Position numbers and translations under genes: made by a program. Source: Mesostigma viride (lineage: Eukaryota > Streptophyta > Mesostigmatophyceae > Mesostigmatales > Mesostigmataceae). Taken from it: a stretch of 39,345 bases of DNA. Of this stretch, positions 1-15,465 are shown in pieces. Position 1 is the first letter of the stretch. The number at the start of each line of letters is the position of its first letter. Location: contig RPFO01001433.1 of NCBI GenBank assembly GCA_009746045.1, positions 10,001 through 49,345 of the forward strand, in the 5' to 3' direction. Under the pieces are notes generated by a model that was given only the letters and a program-made list of their open reading frames with translations, was not told where the DNA came from and searched no databases.

Positions 1-73
1 GAAGGCAGGAAGGCAGGAAGGCAGGAAGGCAGGGAGGCAAGGAGGCAGGGAGGCAGGGAGGCAGGGAGGCAGG

Positions 74-405
<332 letters not shown>

Positions 406-738
406 CAAGTAGGCAGGCAGGCAGGCAGGCAGGCAGGAAGGAAGGCAGGCAGGAAGGCAGGAAGGAAGGCAGGAAGGAAGGCAGGAAGGAAGGCAGGAAG
501 GAAGGCAGGAAGGAAGGCAGGAAGGAAGGCAGGAAGGAAGGCAGGAAGGAAGGCAGGAAGGAAGGCAGGAAGGCAGGCAGGAAGGAAGGCAGGAAGGCAG
601 GCAGGAAGGAAGGCAGGAAGGAAGGCAGGCAGGCAGGAAGGCAGGAAGGCAGGCAGGAAGGAAGGCAGGAAGGCAGGAAGGCAGGAAGGCAGGAAGGCAG
701 GAAGGCAGGAAGGCAGGAAGGCAGGAAGGCAGGAAGGC

Positions 739-769
<31 letters not shown>

Positions 770-850
770 CAGGAAGGAAGGCAGGAAGGAAGGCAGGAAG
801 GAAGGCAGGAAGGCAGGCAGGAAGGCAGGCAGGAAGGAAGGCAGGAAGGA

Positions 851-882
<32 letters not shown>

Positions 883-1154
883 AGGCAGGAAGGCAGGAAG
901 GCAGGAAGGCAGGAAGGAAGGAAGGCAGGAAGGCAGGAAGGCAGGCAGGCAGGAAGCCAGGAAGGCAAGAAGGCAGGAAGGCAGGAAGGCAGGAAGGCAG
1001 GAAGGCAGGAAGGCAGGAAGGCAGGAAGGCAGGAAGGCAGGAAGGCAGGAAGGCAGGAAGGCAGGAAGGCAGGAAGGCAGGAAGGTAGGAAGGCAGGAAG
1101 GCAGGAAGGCAGGAAGGCAGGAAGGCAGGAAGGCAGGAAGGCAGGAAGGCAGGA

Positions 1155-1405
<251 letters not shown>

Positions 1406-1410
1406 CAAGT

Positions 1411-1605
<195 letters not shown>

Positions 1606-1629
1606 CACGCAGGCAGGCAGGCAGGCACG

Positions 1630-1793
<164 letters not shown>

Positions 1794-1883
1794 CAAGCAG
1801 GCAGGCAGGCAGGCAGGGAGGGACGCAGGGACGCAGGCAGGCAGGGACGCAGGGACGCAGGGACGCAGGGACGCAGGGACGCA

Positions 1884-2835
1884 GGGAGGCAGGGAGGCAG
1901 GGAGGCAGGGAGGCAGGGAGGCAGGGAGGCAGGGAGGCAGGGAGGCAGGGAGGCAGGGAGGCAGGGAGGCAGGGAGGCAGGGAGGCAGGGAGGCAGGGAG
2001 GCAGGGAGGCAGGGAGGCAGGGAGGCAGGGAGGCAGGGAGGCAGGGAGGCAGGGAGGCAGGGAGGCAGGGAGGCAGGGAGGCAGGGAGGCAGGGAGGCAG
2101 GGAGGCAGGGAGGCAGGGAGGCAGGGAGGCAGGGAGGCAGGGAGGCAGGGAGGCAGGGAGGCAGGGAGGCAGGGAGGCAGGGAGGCAGGGAGGCAGGGAG
2201 GCAGGGAGGCAGGGAGGCAGGGAGGCAGGGAGGCAGGGAGGCAGGGAGGCAGGGAGGCAGGGAGGCAGGGAGGCAGGGAGGCAGGGAGGCAGGGAGGCAG
2301 GGAGGCAGGGAGGCAGGGAGGCAGGGAGGCAGGGAGGCAGGGAGGCAGGGAGGCAGGGAGGCAGGGAGGCAGGGAGGCAGGGAGGCAGGGAGGCAGGGAG
2401 GCAGGGAGGCAGGGAGGCAGGGAGGCAGGGAGGCAGGGAGGCAGGGAGGCAGGGAGGCAGGGAGGCAGGGAGGCAGGGAGGCAGGGAGGCAGGGAGGCAG
2501 GGAGGCAGGGAGGCAGGGAGGCAGGGAGGCAGGGAGGCAGGGAGGCAGGGAGGCAGGGAGGCAGGGAGGCAGGGAGGCAGGGAGGCAGGGAGGCAGGGAG
2601 GCAGGGAGGCAGGGAGGCAGGGAGGCAGGGAGGCAGGGAGGCAGGGAGGCAGGGAGGCAGGGAGGCAGGGAGGCAGGGAGGCAGGGAGGCAGGGAGGCAG
2701 GGAGGCAGGGAGGCAGGGAGGCAGGGAGGCAGGGAGGCAGGGAGGCAGGGAGGCAGGGAGGCAGGGAGGCAGGGAGGCAGGGAGGCAGGGAGGCAGGGAG
2801 GCAGGGAGGCAGGGAGGCAGGGAGGCAGGGAGGCA
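1884..2835. repeat. (GGGAGGCA)n block 1, about 119 copies
   Basis: An 8-base unit repeats in perfect phase for 952 bases, equal to 119 copies by arithmetic. It is preceded by a transition zone of GGGACGCA units (1814-1883). It ends in a phase break (GGGGGCA) leading to pure GGCA. Confidence 0.95.
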
Positions 2836-2840
2836 GGGGG

Positions 2841-3156
<316 letters not shown>

Positions 3157-3228
3157 TAGGCAGGCAGGAAGGCAGGCAGGAAGGCAGGCAGGAAGGCAGG
3201 CAGGAAGGCAGGCAGGAAGGCAGGCAGG

Positions 3229-3247
<19 letters not shown>

Positions 3248-3260
<13 letters not shown>

Positions 3261-3634
3261 AAGGAAGGAAGGAAGGAAGGAAGGAAGGAAGGAAGGAAGG
3301 AAGGAAGGAAGGAAGGAAGGAAGGAAGGAAGGAAGGAAGGAAGGAAGGAAGGAAGGAAGGAAGGAAGGAAGGAAGGAAGGAAGGAAGGAAGGAAGGAAGG
3401 AAGGAAGGAAGGAAGGAAGGAAGGAAGGAAGGAAGGAAGGAAGGAAGGAAGGAAGGAAGGAAGGAAGGAAGGAAGGAAGGAAGGAAGGAAGGAAGGAAGG
3501 AAGGAAGGAAGGAAGGAAGGAAGGAAGGAAGGAAGGAAGGAAGGAAGGAAGGAAGGAAGGAAGGAAGGAAGGAAGGAAGGAAGGAAGGAAGGAAGGAAGG
3601 AGGAAGGAAGGAAGGAAGGAAGGAAGGAAGGAAG
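3248..3634. repeat. Pure (GGAA)n tract
   Basis: This is a homogeneous all-purine tetramer tract with a single one-base phase slip near 3601. It is flanked on both sides by GGAA/GGCA mixtures. Long polypurine mirror repeats of this kind can form triplex DNA (known property, not tested here). Confidence 0.95.
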
Positions 3635-3800
3635 GCAGGAAGGAAGGCAGGAAGGAAGGCAGGAAGGAAGGCAGGAAGGAAGGCAGGAAGGAAGGCAGGA
3701 AGGAAGGCAGGAAGGAAGGCAGGAAGGAAGGCAGGAAGGAAGGCAGGAAGGAAGGCAGGAAGGAAGGCAGGAAGGCAGGCAGGAAGGCAGGCAGGCAGGA

Positions 3801-4032
<232 letters not shown>

Positions 4033-4089
4033 GCAGGCAGGCAGGCAGGCAGGCAGGCACGCAGGCACGCAGGCACGCAGGCACGCACG

Positions 4090-4354
<265 letters not shown>

Positions 4355-4419
4355 AGGGACGCAGGGAGGCAGGCAGGGAGGGACGCAGGGACGCAGGCAG
4401 GCAGGGACGCAGGGACGCA

Positions 4420-6429
<2,010 letters not shown>

Positions 6430-6479
6430 CAAACAGACAGGCAGGCAGGCAGGCAAGCAAGCAAGCACACAAGCAGCGT

Positions 6480-7520
6480 GCGTGTGCTGGTAGGCTACAA
6501 GTTCGTTAAGATGAAGAAATGCACGGGGAAATGCTGTAACTGCTTATTACTAACGCAGATGCGAACACAGCATAGCGCCACCCTACATAGACAATCCTAG
6601 AAACAGACAATCTGACCCCTGGGAGGGGTCGCCCTTGCAAACCCTAGCCCCCTCCAGAGGTATAAGGGGGAAACATCCCCTAGGACCAAACAACACAGCA
6701 AACCATTTTGATAGGATGCACAAGGCATCCTGGGCCATGGGAGAGCTGTAGGCGCAGCCCCTTACGTGCAACTCAGCACACCACTTTGGCAGAATGCACT
6801 TGGCATATTGGGCCAAGATCTGCAAAGACTATTACTATACTTACGTTCTGAACAGGAGCCGCCCTGTACTCCAGATAGAGCCGCGCGCAGTACTGGAAGG
6901 GCATCGGCCACAAGAGGTACCACTCATCGTCCTCCGTGCTCCCAAAAGCAGCCGACAATAGGGGTGGTGGCTTGGGGTAAGGGTTCATGGCGTGGAAATG
7001 AAACAACCCCCTGCAAGTGCCAGCCAAATCAAATTTATGAGGCACATAAGACACATTTTCATGGTCATCATCGTGCCTAGATTTTGCAACAAAAGCAGTG
7101 TGCTTCACCTTGGCCTGCCACAATGTGCTGCTGTAGTCGCACTGTGTACCGCTGTATGCACAGGGGGGAGCCATGCTCACTTTAACGCCCCACTAACACA
7201 AACTATACCTGCAAATGCCTTCAAGGCAGGTTATGTAAGGCAGCCCGGCTTTCCACACTTGCACGCGACAAAGGTTGCGTCGTGAAACAACCCACCCATC
7301 ATAAGGAACAAGGAACGTACTTTCGCGTGCATATGGTGGGTGTGATGCACAAAAGGCTTTCAAGGCCTAGTCGCAGATCGACGCACAATCCCTGTGAAGG
7401 ACTATCAGCAGCCACATAGGACATGCGAGGTTGACGAATGCGGCGAGAAGAAAAGGAGGGTGCTAGAGGAGTGCTATGATAATAATTTAAAATAGTAATT
7501 ACACAAACAAAAAAAGAAAT
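6480..7520. other. Unique sequence, no supported gene
   Basis: Only short overlapping frames on both strands are seen, none with a recognisable domain. One local feature is an imperfect direct repeat of about 45 bases: the stretch around 6700-6750 (cagcaaaccattttg... ending gggccatggg) resembles that around 6771-6820 (cagcacaccactttg... ending gggccaagat). Confidence 0.5.
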
Positions 7521-7526
7521 TCTTAC

Positions 7527-8210
7527 CAAACTGGGGCTTCGATTTGTGGTTTCTTCCTTGTTGGTGCCCCCTGCTCTGCAGCTTCTGCGTCTTCATCGCA
7601 AAGTGTGCTTGGCTTATTCATCGCGCCGCCATGCCGTGTGCCATCGTGACAGGCTGGGCAGCTCTGGTCCCACTCCGCAATAAGCCACAGGCCACCCTCC
7701 AACTGCAGGGATGCCACAGAAGAGTCTGCATCCGCAGGCTTTAACACAAGAGCGGTTAAGATTCCCCCTCTCCTGGCCTGTGTGCCGCTCACATGGGCAT
7801 CAGTGTTCTCCCTATTCCCATGCCCCCAAATCCGCAGCCGTTGGCCTTGCGTGATGTTAAACTGTGCTGAGGGACCAAGAAGTGGATTTCCGAAAGGACT
7901 TCTTGCCTTTGGAGAAGCCTTGGTTGAGTCGTCCTGAGCGCTCTCTGCATTGGTCTGGCTTCTTGCAGAATTCCGACCAGGACCTTCTGAACCTTTTTCA
8001 GAAGCGCTTTCTTGGCTGTCACCCGGTGAGCCATTGCCTTGCAAGTCATGGGCAATGCTGGCCTCGTTTGCCAACAACCCCATGGTTGGCATGCGGCTAA
8101 TAGGGTCTGTCTGCTTCACAAATATATTGATGCTGTAGACACCACCCGGAACAGGCGGGCTTGGGCGGCGACATCTGGGTGGAATATCCACCACATCCTT
8201 GTTGCTGCTA
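7527..8210 (-). CDS. Candidate internal exon, disordered protein of unknown function
   Basis: A 240-codon frame (7523-8245) runs on the minus strand without an ATG at its upstream end. Its stop codon overlaps a consensus 5' splice site: the exon would end at 7527, followed by GTAAGA. CAG-type acceptors lie near 8205-8215, so I read it as an internal exon of about 225 codons. The protein is rich in Ser, Gly, Ala, Glu and Gln in the middle (residues about 70-130) with little predicted order. Its C-terminal third has a more structured look, including SCPACH. No family is recognised. The start is uncertain because in-frame ATGs exist only inside the exon. Confidence 0.4.
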
Positions 8211-8219
8211 GCCCCACAA

Positions 8220-8870
8220 GGTAGCAGGGGAATATGGTGTCGCACGCAGAAATCAAAGGTTCAAAAAGTAAGCAAGGGTGAGAAGCTATTGCGCAACTGA
8301 CTGATGAATGCCATTTCTCTACTTTTCATGTGCACAAGCCATCGAAAGGGTTTTCATCTAAATATGACCTCATGAAGGCTATATCACTGGGACCAAGGGG
8401 GGATGCCCTAGAAGAGATACTACAATTAACCCTGGGTTGAGAAGGACATTTCTACCATGTCTTGAGTTTTGCAACAATTTGCAAACAAACAAGCAAACAA
8501 TTGGAAACAAACAAAGGCTCTTGATAGTATTTGCTGACTATATATTGGCCCAGCCTGCCTCAATCTCTTCACAGAATCTAACGGAAAGCTGAAATTACTT
8601 AGTAAGTCCACACTAGAAAATATCATGACCAAGACAATAAACACAGAGGAAGCTAGGTACACACCTGCTCAACTTTGGGTACGTGCCAGGCTTGCAACGG
8701 CTTTTGACCCGGGAACCTTTTGACGAAAAGTACCGTAAGGAGCACTCGTTGTGGCCTTCTTCTACCCCGGCAAGGATGTACCTGAGTCCATCTGCTCACA
8801 ACAAAAATGAAAGCCACCCAGCATTGTCATCACGATGTGCCAGATGAGCAAAAAAAAAAGCGAATTCTTA
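8220..8870. other. Intergenic or intronic sequence
   Basis: A/T-rich spacer with no frame longer than about 80 codons and no domain. It ends in an A-rich run next to the DNA transposon that begins at 8871. Confidence 0.4.
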
Positions 8871-9552
8871 CGGTGATTTCACACTTGGGGTAAATTCCGG
8901 GGAATTCGGGTTAAGTTCAACACCCCCGTTGTGTGGTCACGCGTGCAACTTCCAAGCCAAATAATATAGGTTGAATTCAAACGTGTAGCCCGCGTATATC
9001 AGCACTTCCACCGAAAATTGGCTGTATTCCCGAATTCCGTGGAAGTTGGCGGAAGTACCCTCGGAGCTCTTCCGCCAACTTCCACCCCGCATTGCCCGAC
9101 TTTTGCATCCTCGCCTGGCGTTCAGTAGTTCAGTTTCTCTTCCCACTTTGATACCTAAGATTCTGGTGTTTTCGTATCTTTCTTGACGCTCATTACGGAC
9201 CAGCTGGTGGTGACTGACTTACCATGCGCTGCGCCTGACCAACCACGCACTGTTTACAATTGGCACATGACAATTTCCCAACTTCCACCAGGCTTCCGCA
9301 TCAAATGTTTACCAATTTGCCCGCTGCCGTCTCATCTCCGTACTACATTGTCCCGAAATTTTGCAGTGCAGAATTGCACCAAGTGTGAACGTGTCCACTG
9401 TCCAGCTGCCACGAAACAATTCCCGGGAATTTCCCCATCGACCCTTCTGCGCGTTGGATCGCGTCGACTGCTACTGGCGCCAGAATGTCGGGGGAAATCG
9501 CCTAAGTTTACGAAAGAATTCCCTGGAATTTACCCCTAGTGTAAAAACACCG
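8871..9552. mobile_element. Non-autonomous DNA transposon (MITE-like), TTA target duplication
   Basis: A 682-bp element has terminal inverted repeats of about 37 bp with four mismatches. Both ends, read inward, begin CGGTG, then TTT, ACACT and GGGGTAAATTCC, and end GGGAATTC. It is flanked by a TTA trinucleotide on each side (8868-8870 and 9553-9555). A 3-bp TTA/TAA duplication with TIRs is typical of PIF/Harbinger-derived MITEs; CACTA-type elements also give 3-bp duplications, so the superfamily is inference. No transposase is encoded. Short frames inside it are not supported as genes. Confidence 0.85.
9039..9085. repeat. Perfect 17-bp hairpin inside the MITE
   Basis: Arms 9039-9055 (GTGGAAGTTGGCGGAAG) and 9069-9085 are exact reverse complements separated by 13 nt. 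The hairpin sits near the left third of the element, separate from the terminal inverted repeats. Confidence 0.9.
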
Positions 9553-9555
9553 TTA

Positions 9556-11228
9556 GAAGGGCAAAACAATACTGGGTGACCAATACCTAATTACATAGTG
9601 TTGCGCGGGTACACAATAAATGGAATCTCACTGTTGCTATCCACGAAGGCATCTAAATCTCATCTATCCTTACGTCACCGGACCCCAACAGAAATCATCA
9701 ATAGCCGGCTCCATGCAGCAAAACACGATCAAAGAGGGCCACATACATAAATACAGGTTCATTCAAGAAGTTAAGAGAACGAAGGTGGCAACCACATAGT
9801 AATCTAGTGTAAGAGAAGCTAGCAACCACACAGAAAATGGTTGGACCAGAGGAGAGCAATGTGAAATGGCCCATACCAAGGAGAATGTACGGGAACAACT
9901 GAAACAGCACGAGCATTGCTATATTAAGCCCCAAAATCGTAAGGGCAAAGCGGAAAGCTAAAGCATGCACATGAAATAAATTTAAGCCTAGGCGCTTAGG
10001 AGTCAACTAATGCCGAAGCAAGGGCAAAAGATGTCGCCAATTAGAGGACCAATCACAAGCAAACCACTGGCGTTAGGGGAAGTATTTACCGACATTCAAA
10101 GATGTAAAAAGTCATGACAGAATGCACGGGGCCAGTCTTATGGTAGCGTGATATCCGATTCATCCCTGCATGTGGTCTTGATAACTTACGGATAGCCATG
10201 CTGGGTCAAGATAGTACCCATGGTTCATCACCACAAAACATCACATCTATTACAATAAGCGTGCTAGCTCTATGCGGTGGAATAACACACTACTTGTCTA
10301 TCAAGTATCAGATGACCCCACAGCCATCTGTATGCTAGGGTGAGCACAATACGTGAATTTGCAGAGCCAGCCCACAACAGCTGTGCCCCGACTCGACCCA
10401 CATCTCCTTACATGCCTAGTAGCCGAAGATACGTACGACATGCAAAAAAGAAAACTTCACGAACCCCCCCACAAGGGTAAGGTCAGTTGATAGCTAATAG
10501 ACGAGAGACAAAAACTAGAAGACGTCAATATACGATGCCACCAAAATGGCGCCGAAAGTCGGCAGCGGCAAAAGTCCGGGCCTGGGCCCAGATGCTGTTG
10601 GGTTGTCCCGCCCCAGGAGGCTACAATGGCGGCCAATGAAGCGCGTGACTGACAGGGCCGAATACCCACCGACCGCGTAGCTGAATGGCCTCCGGCGAGT
10701 GCCCGGCGAAGCCTGCACCATGCATCGCCCCCCCATGCCGGAGGCAGTGAAAAGAAAACATTCCCGGAATGCACAAACGAGCCTGCACTGCTTCCCACTA
10801 CTGCCTAGCCTGACTGTACATCATGCCCCGAAAAATAAGCGCATTCGGGGGCTGGACAGCCGTCAAGTGTCGCAGGAGCCACAAAGAAAGGTGGTCCTGG
10901 ATGAGGACGTGCTGGGCCGCCCCCTGCGTTGTTTTGGTTTGCGTAGCACAAGGGCACCGCCCGTGGGCCTGGCTCAAGAAGGGGGTGGCCAGGATGAGCC
11001 ACATCTCGAACCCGCAGCGCTAGCGCCTCGCTAATGCGTAAATAATGCTTAACCCATGGGTTAATGCTCGAAAGCGAAAATCATCAACGCAGCGGCAATA
11101 ACTGCCACCACACGCATCCCACTGGTGAACACCTGCACCCCAGTCTGTTCAGCTGTCGCCCATACCACCTTGTCCGATTTTTGCATTAGCCCTACGGCGG
11201 CGTAGGCAGCCTGAACACGATCTAGCTG
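9556..11228. other. No supported gene
   Basis: Only short frames occur on both strands. A hydrophobic 102-codon minus frame at 9698-10006 lacks flanking splice signals or a recognisable domain. The part from 10500 to 11030 is GC-richer with overlapping frames on both strands, as expected from composition alone. Confidence 0.4.
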
Positions 11229-13535
11229 CTAATTCACCACATTCACCAAACTACAGTGGGTGAAATGGAGGTCGTCGATCGTAACGGCATGCATACCTTC
11301 CAGACCCTGCCGAGATTCGAAGCAGGGTGAAGGCGATAGAGGCGCAACAGGGTCCTCTTCCAACCGAAGCCTGCCGGTCTGCCCCGCCTTGTCAGCATCC
11401 GCTACTAAAATCAACGCTAACATTTTGATGCTCAGGTCCCGACTAGCTTTCAACAGGGGCGTGTGGTACAGCACGAATTGGTGCACACACTCGGCCACAG
11501 CGACGGCCAGCTTGTTCCCCATTGGCAAGCACAACATCCATGGCCAAACCTTCCGACGTGGCCCACTCAGACCCACAAGATCCAAACCAGCATCCATGCA
11601 CAGTACCGCCGCAGCCAAGTAAGCATGCGGAGCCTGTTGTAGTAGGAATCCGAATCTGATACCCCCCCAAATACATCCTCCCCGGCGCGCATGGGCAGAT
11701 CTCACATCACGCCAAGGTGTGGTAGAAAAGTGGGAATAGCATCAGCTCGTGGCATGTTACCACGATGGTTGTCCACATTCAGCCTTATACGGCCATGGTG
11801 CTTTCCGACCCAAAAAGTGCCATCCACCACAAGTGGCTCCTCCTCGAAAAATCCACCCAAAATCCCACATTCCACACACACCTTGCAAACCCGCGCAAAC
11901 TTCTCCATGCTACACCCCCGCGAGATCCGCATCGACTTCTGCAAGATCCACTCTCCTGGGCGCTGCGCCCATACCATTTTACTCTCATCATTCAAAACCG
12001 CTCCCCATGAGGGGGGTAGTAGGTTAAGCATGCCCAATTGGCTGCCTTCCCCCGGTCCAGGCAAAGCCAAGCGTGCAGCTACTAACAGTTCATAAGGGGC
12101 TTCTTCAGCATATTCACCCCCATCCACTACAGATCTTGCCATGCTGCTGTGGAACCACCGTTCTGGCGGACAAAGGACCTACAAGCATTATTGATCCCAT
12201 CTAGGGCCGCCTGCTGAAGGGGCCTGGGCACACGGGCTGACACTTCAGTAGGCGGGTCTCGCCCCCCCCCCCCCATCAAGTCTAACATCGTAACCTCTTG
12301 ACAGGCTAGCGTCTGCGCATTTAAAGCACAACGCATTTTATCGCAATAATGGTCTGAGCATACCAGCTGCCACCCATAACGAGCTGGTAGCAGCGCTGGA
12401 AAAGGCAGTGGGAGAAGGCACCACTCCCTCGTTCTTGGAGGGGCCGCCCCGACCCTGCCCCTTGCCGGGGCCCTGCTCCGACTGGTGTTGAAGCTTCCCC
12501 ACGCTCATCGCGTCGCGAGCCGCCAGAGACCCAGCAGTGCTCCACCCTCCTGGAAAGGCAGCATCGCCAATGGAGTGCCCTTCAAGCCCGTCGACCCCAC
12601 ATCTGCCTGCTGGCACGCAGTGATCAGTCGCCAGATACTCTGCTGCTGCCAGCTCCAGCACGACTTCCGAGTGTGGCGTGGCCCAGTAGCCAAACTCCGT
12701 GACCATCGTGTCGAGCATTCCAGCCATCTGCAGGGCGAGCGCTGGTTGCTCCCCACCTGCCGGCCCACTGCCCTGCGCCGACAGAATTAGCGTCACACAG
12801 ATGGACTTCCTTCCCACGCTCTCTTCGTAGTCCAGCATTCATTGCCTCCAGCATGTTGCGCAGCTAGACTGATACTGCGTTCCTCCTCAGCGCCACCCCC
12901 TTCGTCCGCACTAGCCTCCTGGCACTCGTCGATGGCGTTGGCCTTACTGCTGGCACCTTCGCATGGTCCAACAATTTGGCCATGGCAGCCAGCAACTGCC
13001 CAACTTCTCACCAATGGGGCCGTTGCCGGGCCTGGATGGCAGCCCGCCCACGGGCGTCGCACAGCCCGCCGCGGTTCCCATCATTCCAGCAATGTCCTGG
13101 TCTAGGCCCGCCACATCTGGGTCCGCTGCACCCGGGACGCCATACGCTATCCTCCTCCCCATCGTCGTCCGCATCTCGCCTCACCCCCCCGCTCCCGCGC
13201 CCCGGAAGGGGAACACCCCCTGTAAGTGAGCACCCCCTGTCAGCACCCCATTTGGCACAGGTGGTGGATCCGCCTCAAGAAAGGCCTCCCCCAGCTGTTC
13301 TGCACTCACTCCGGCCAGATCCTCCTCCCCATCCCAGTCGATGGTAAAGCCCTGCACCTCCAACGACTTTCTTGGCCCGACCCAGGTTCAATGGCTTCAC
13401 CCATTCTAGCCAATGGTCCGCCCCCAAGATCGCCCGAGCTGCCACGCAGGCGGTCACTTTCGGGGGATATCCTTCTTTGGCAGCGCCGTTCAGCTTCTGA
13501 ATTAAGTTCCTATCTGGGGCAGTCACCGTCGTCAT
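11229..13535 (-). pseudogene. Frameshifted protein-coding relic, family unknown
   Basis: Successive minus-strand frames fit end to end like pieces of one protein: 13535 to about 13360, 13363-13181, pieces between 13174 and 12840, about 12480-12127 and 12142-11702, then 11705-11229. The clearest joint is at about 13365. There one frame ending GRAKK passes into another starting SLEVQGFTIDWDGEEDLAGV by a one-base shift. A second joint near 12130 links ...QNGGSTAAWQDL to ...DGGEYAEEAPYELL. At least five shifts are needed. The pieces include acidic stretches, amphipathic helices and Cys-rich bits (DHYCDK, VCKVCVECG). I recognise no family; a mobile-element or single-copy host origin is equally possible. 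High GC lowers stop frequency here, so chance frames contribute. Confidence 0.4.
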
Positions 13536-13539
13536 GGTG

Positions 13540-15008
13540 AGCTATACTGCATCAATTATTTGCCCTATGGTATTGTTTTTGCAACGTTTTAACATGAGGG
13601 TTCTCACGCACAATAAACAACCTGCGTCCCTAGAATGGAAGCCCACCTTTGATGGCAACCACCTTGCCCAGCCAACCCCAACCTGGGTGGCTTGGGTATG
13701 GGTGCCAACACAAGGAATTTTTTTTTAATTTTGTGATGTACGGCATTGGATTCTCAGCTCAGCAGGTCAGTGATAGATAAAATGAGCATAGCTCGCTACT
13801 TGCTGGTTAAGTATAACGTCATATGACGCGGCCCAATTACCAAACTGACTGCCCAGACTTCCAGACCCCAGCAGCAGCCATGCGTCAATGCCAGCAATTA
13901 TCGGCCGCTGGCAGGCTCACTGAATGACCCACCTGCTTACATACTTTGAATCTGCTGATCCCCCCACCCAACCACCCACAAGCCCACCCACACGCTCCCC
14001 CCAAACCAACTTTCCCAACCCCCTCTTGACCCCATCATTTGTTCACAGCCACTTTTCATGTCAATCTATTCAACCATGCCAAGGCGTCAGCATCAGCCCA
14101 CCTGCCCGCTGGCCCACCCACGCCCACAAATGGTCGCTGTGTGTGGCCCTCCTGCCCACACCCGAAAAATGGCCATTCACCAGCCCGACAGTCCCCTGCA
14201 CTCGCTGCCAAACCTCCGTGGCGCCTTCACTGTACGCCCATTTCTGCGAACCCAGATGGTAGCCCAGCCACCTGAAAACTACATGCGCACCCTCCACACA
14301 TGCAACTTCTCTCCGTCCTCAGTACTCTTCCCCCTTGGCATGCCTCCTGCTTCTGACCCCCTCCGGTATGTAACCCCAGCTCTCGATCCACCCAACAAAC
14401 TAGCTCCATCTGCCTCCCCCCCAGTCCATCATCATGGCCACAACATATATACTGAGGCATTCTGCTTATTGCTGTGTTGGGGGGTAAGGATGCCATTCAG
14501 CCTCTGGATTGCACACCTGGCTAGACGCCCGAATTGTAGGTCTTAGTGGCGATTTTAGTTTTTCATTCTTCAAGAATGATTGCCCTAAATGAGGCTTGGT
14601 TACCGTCACTTGTGATCAACTAGCCAACAACCATCAGTGCCTTAATCCAACCCACATTAACCTGCCCACCATATCAATGTCCACAACCATTGACTTCAAG
14701 CCAGTGATTTGCTTCAGAGATGTGCCAACACAACAATAACCCATGTCTATCTGCAAGAAAAAGTAGGGATGGTAATGCACAAGACTAAATGTATTTGCTA
14801 AAACGTGAGGAAAAAGAAAAAGAGGCATAAAGAAGCTATAAAGGAAATGCAATTACCTATGTAAACCAGAGTATATCCCCCTAATAAGCACCTGTCCACG
14901 CGGTGATATTAAGGCAAGTTGACATGGCGGTACTGGACCCAATCCATACAAGTTAGACAACAGCAACAACCTGCAACCGCGTCTAAGAGGCAATCCTGCT
15001 CCACATAC
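13540..15008. other. C/A-rich spacer, no supported gene
   Basis: The interval 13930-14530 is strongly CCA-biased, with overlapping plus-strand frames rich in Pro, Thr and Ser. I interpret these as compositional. A T-run lies at 13720-13730. No domain or splice-bounded exon was found. Confidence 0.4.
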
Positions 15009-15228
15009 CTGGTTGTGGAACTTCTTGGGATATATTGCTTGCTGGTCCTTGAAAGAAAAGCATCTCATTCATCAAAAAGCTGATGCGGGCGCGAGATGAA
15101 AAGCAAAACCCCGGCCAAAACGATGCGATTCCCCAACCCGGGGGGCAGGTAGTGTAGGTATACTTGTCCAGATCCCCTCGTAAGCGGGCACTTCTCGTGA
15201 AATCTGCTGTAGATTGCTCCAGCACAAC
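15009..15228 (-). CDS. Candidate 220-nt internal exon, unknown protein
   Basis: On the minus strand a pyrimidine-rich acceptor (TTTCTGGCTGCAG) ends at 15229 and a strong donor (CAG|GTATGT) starts at 15008. Between them one frame stays open; the encoded peptide begins VVLEQSTADFTRSARLRGDL and includes DKYTYTTCPPGWG and a Phe-rich stretch (SFWPGFCFSS). A second frame is also partly open, so the reading frame is uncertain. Partner exons were not identified. Support rests only on the splice-site pair and the peptide's ordinary composition. Confidence 0.3.
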
Positions 15229-15465
15229 CTGCAGCCAGAAACATACACAAGTAGACGCTCTAAAGTATGTCAGCTCATTAGCTGTGCTCTTCCAACCACT
15301 TCTTGACGTCTCTAGTCCCTTATTCATCTCCCACTATTGACTATTAGACCAGGTTCATGCCAACAATAACACAATAACACTTTTCCGGCCTCCCACTCCC
15401 CACCCCTCCGGCACTAAAACCTTCTTTACATTTACAGCTTGTAGTTTATATATATTATATGCCAT

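Noticed and set aside
9698-10006. Hydrophobic 102-codon minus-strand frame resembling a membrane protein
   Set aside because: AT-rich sequence read on this strand gives Phe/Leu-rich peptides by composition; no splice sites, no family match.
14058-14546. 162-codon plus-strand frame in CCA-rich sequence
   Set aside because: Several overlapping frames on both strands are open through low complexity; amino-acid content (Pro, Thr, His) mirrors the base bias.
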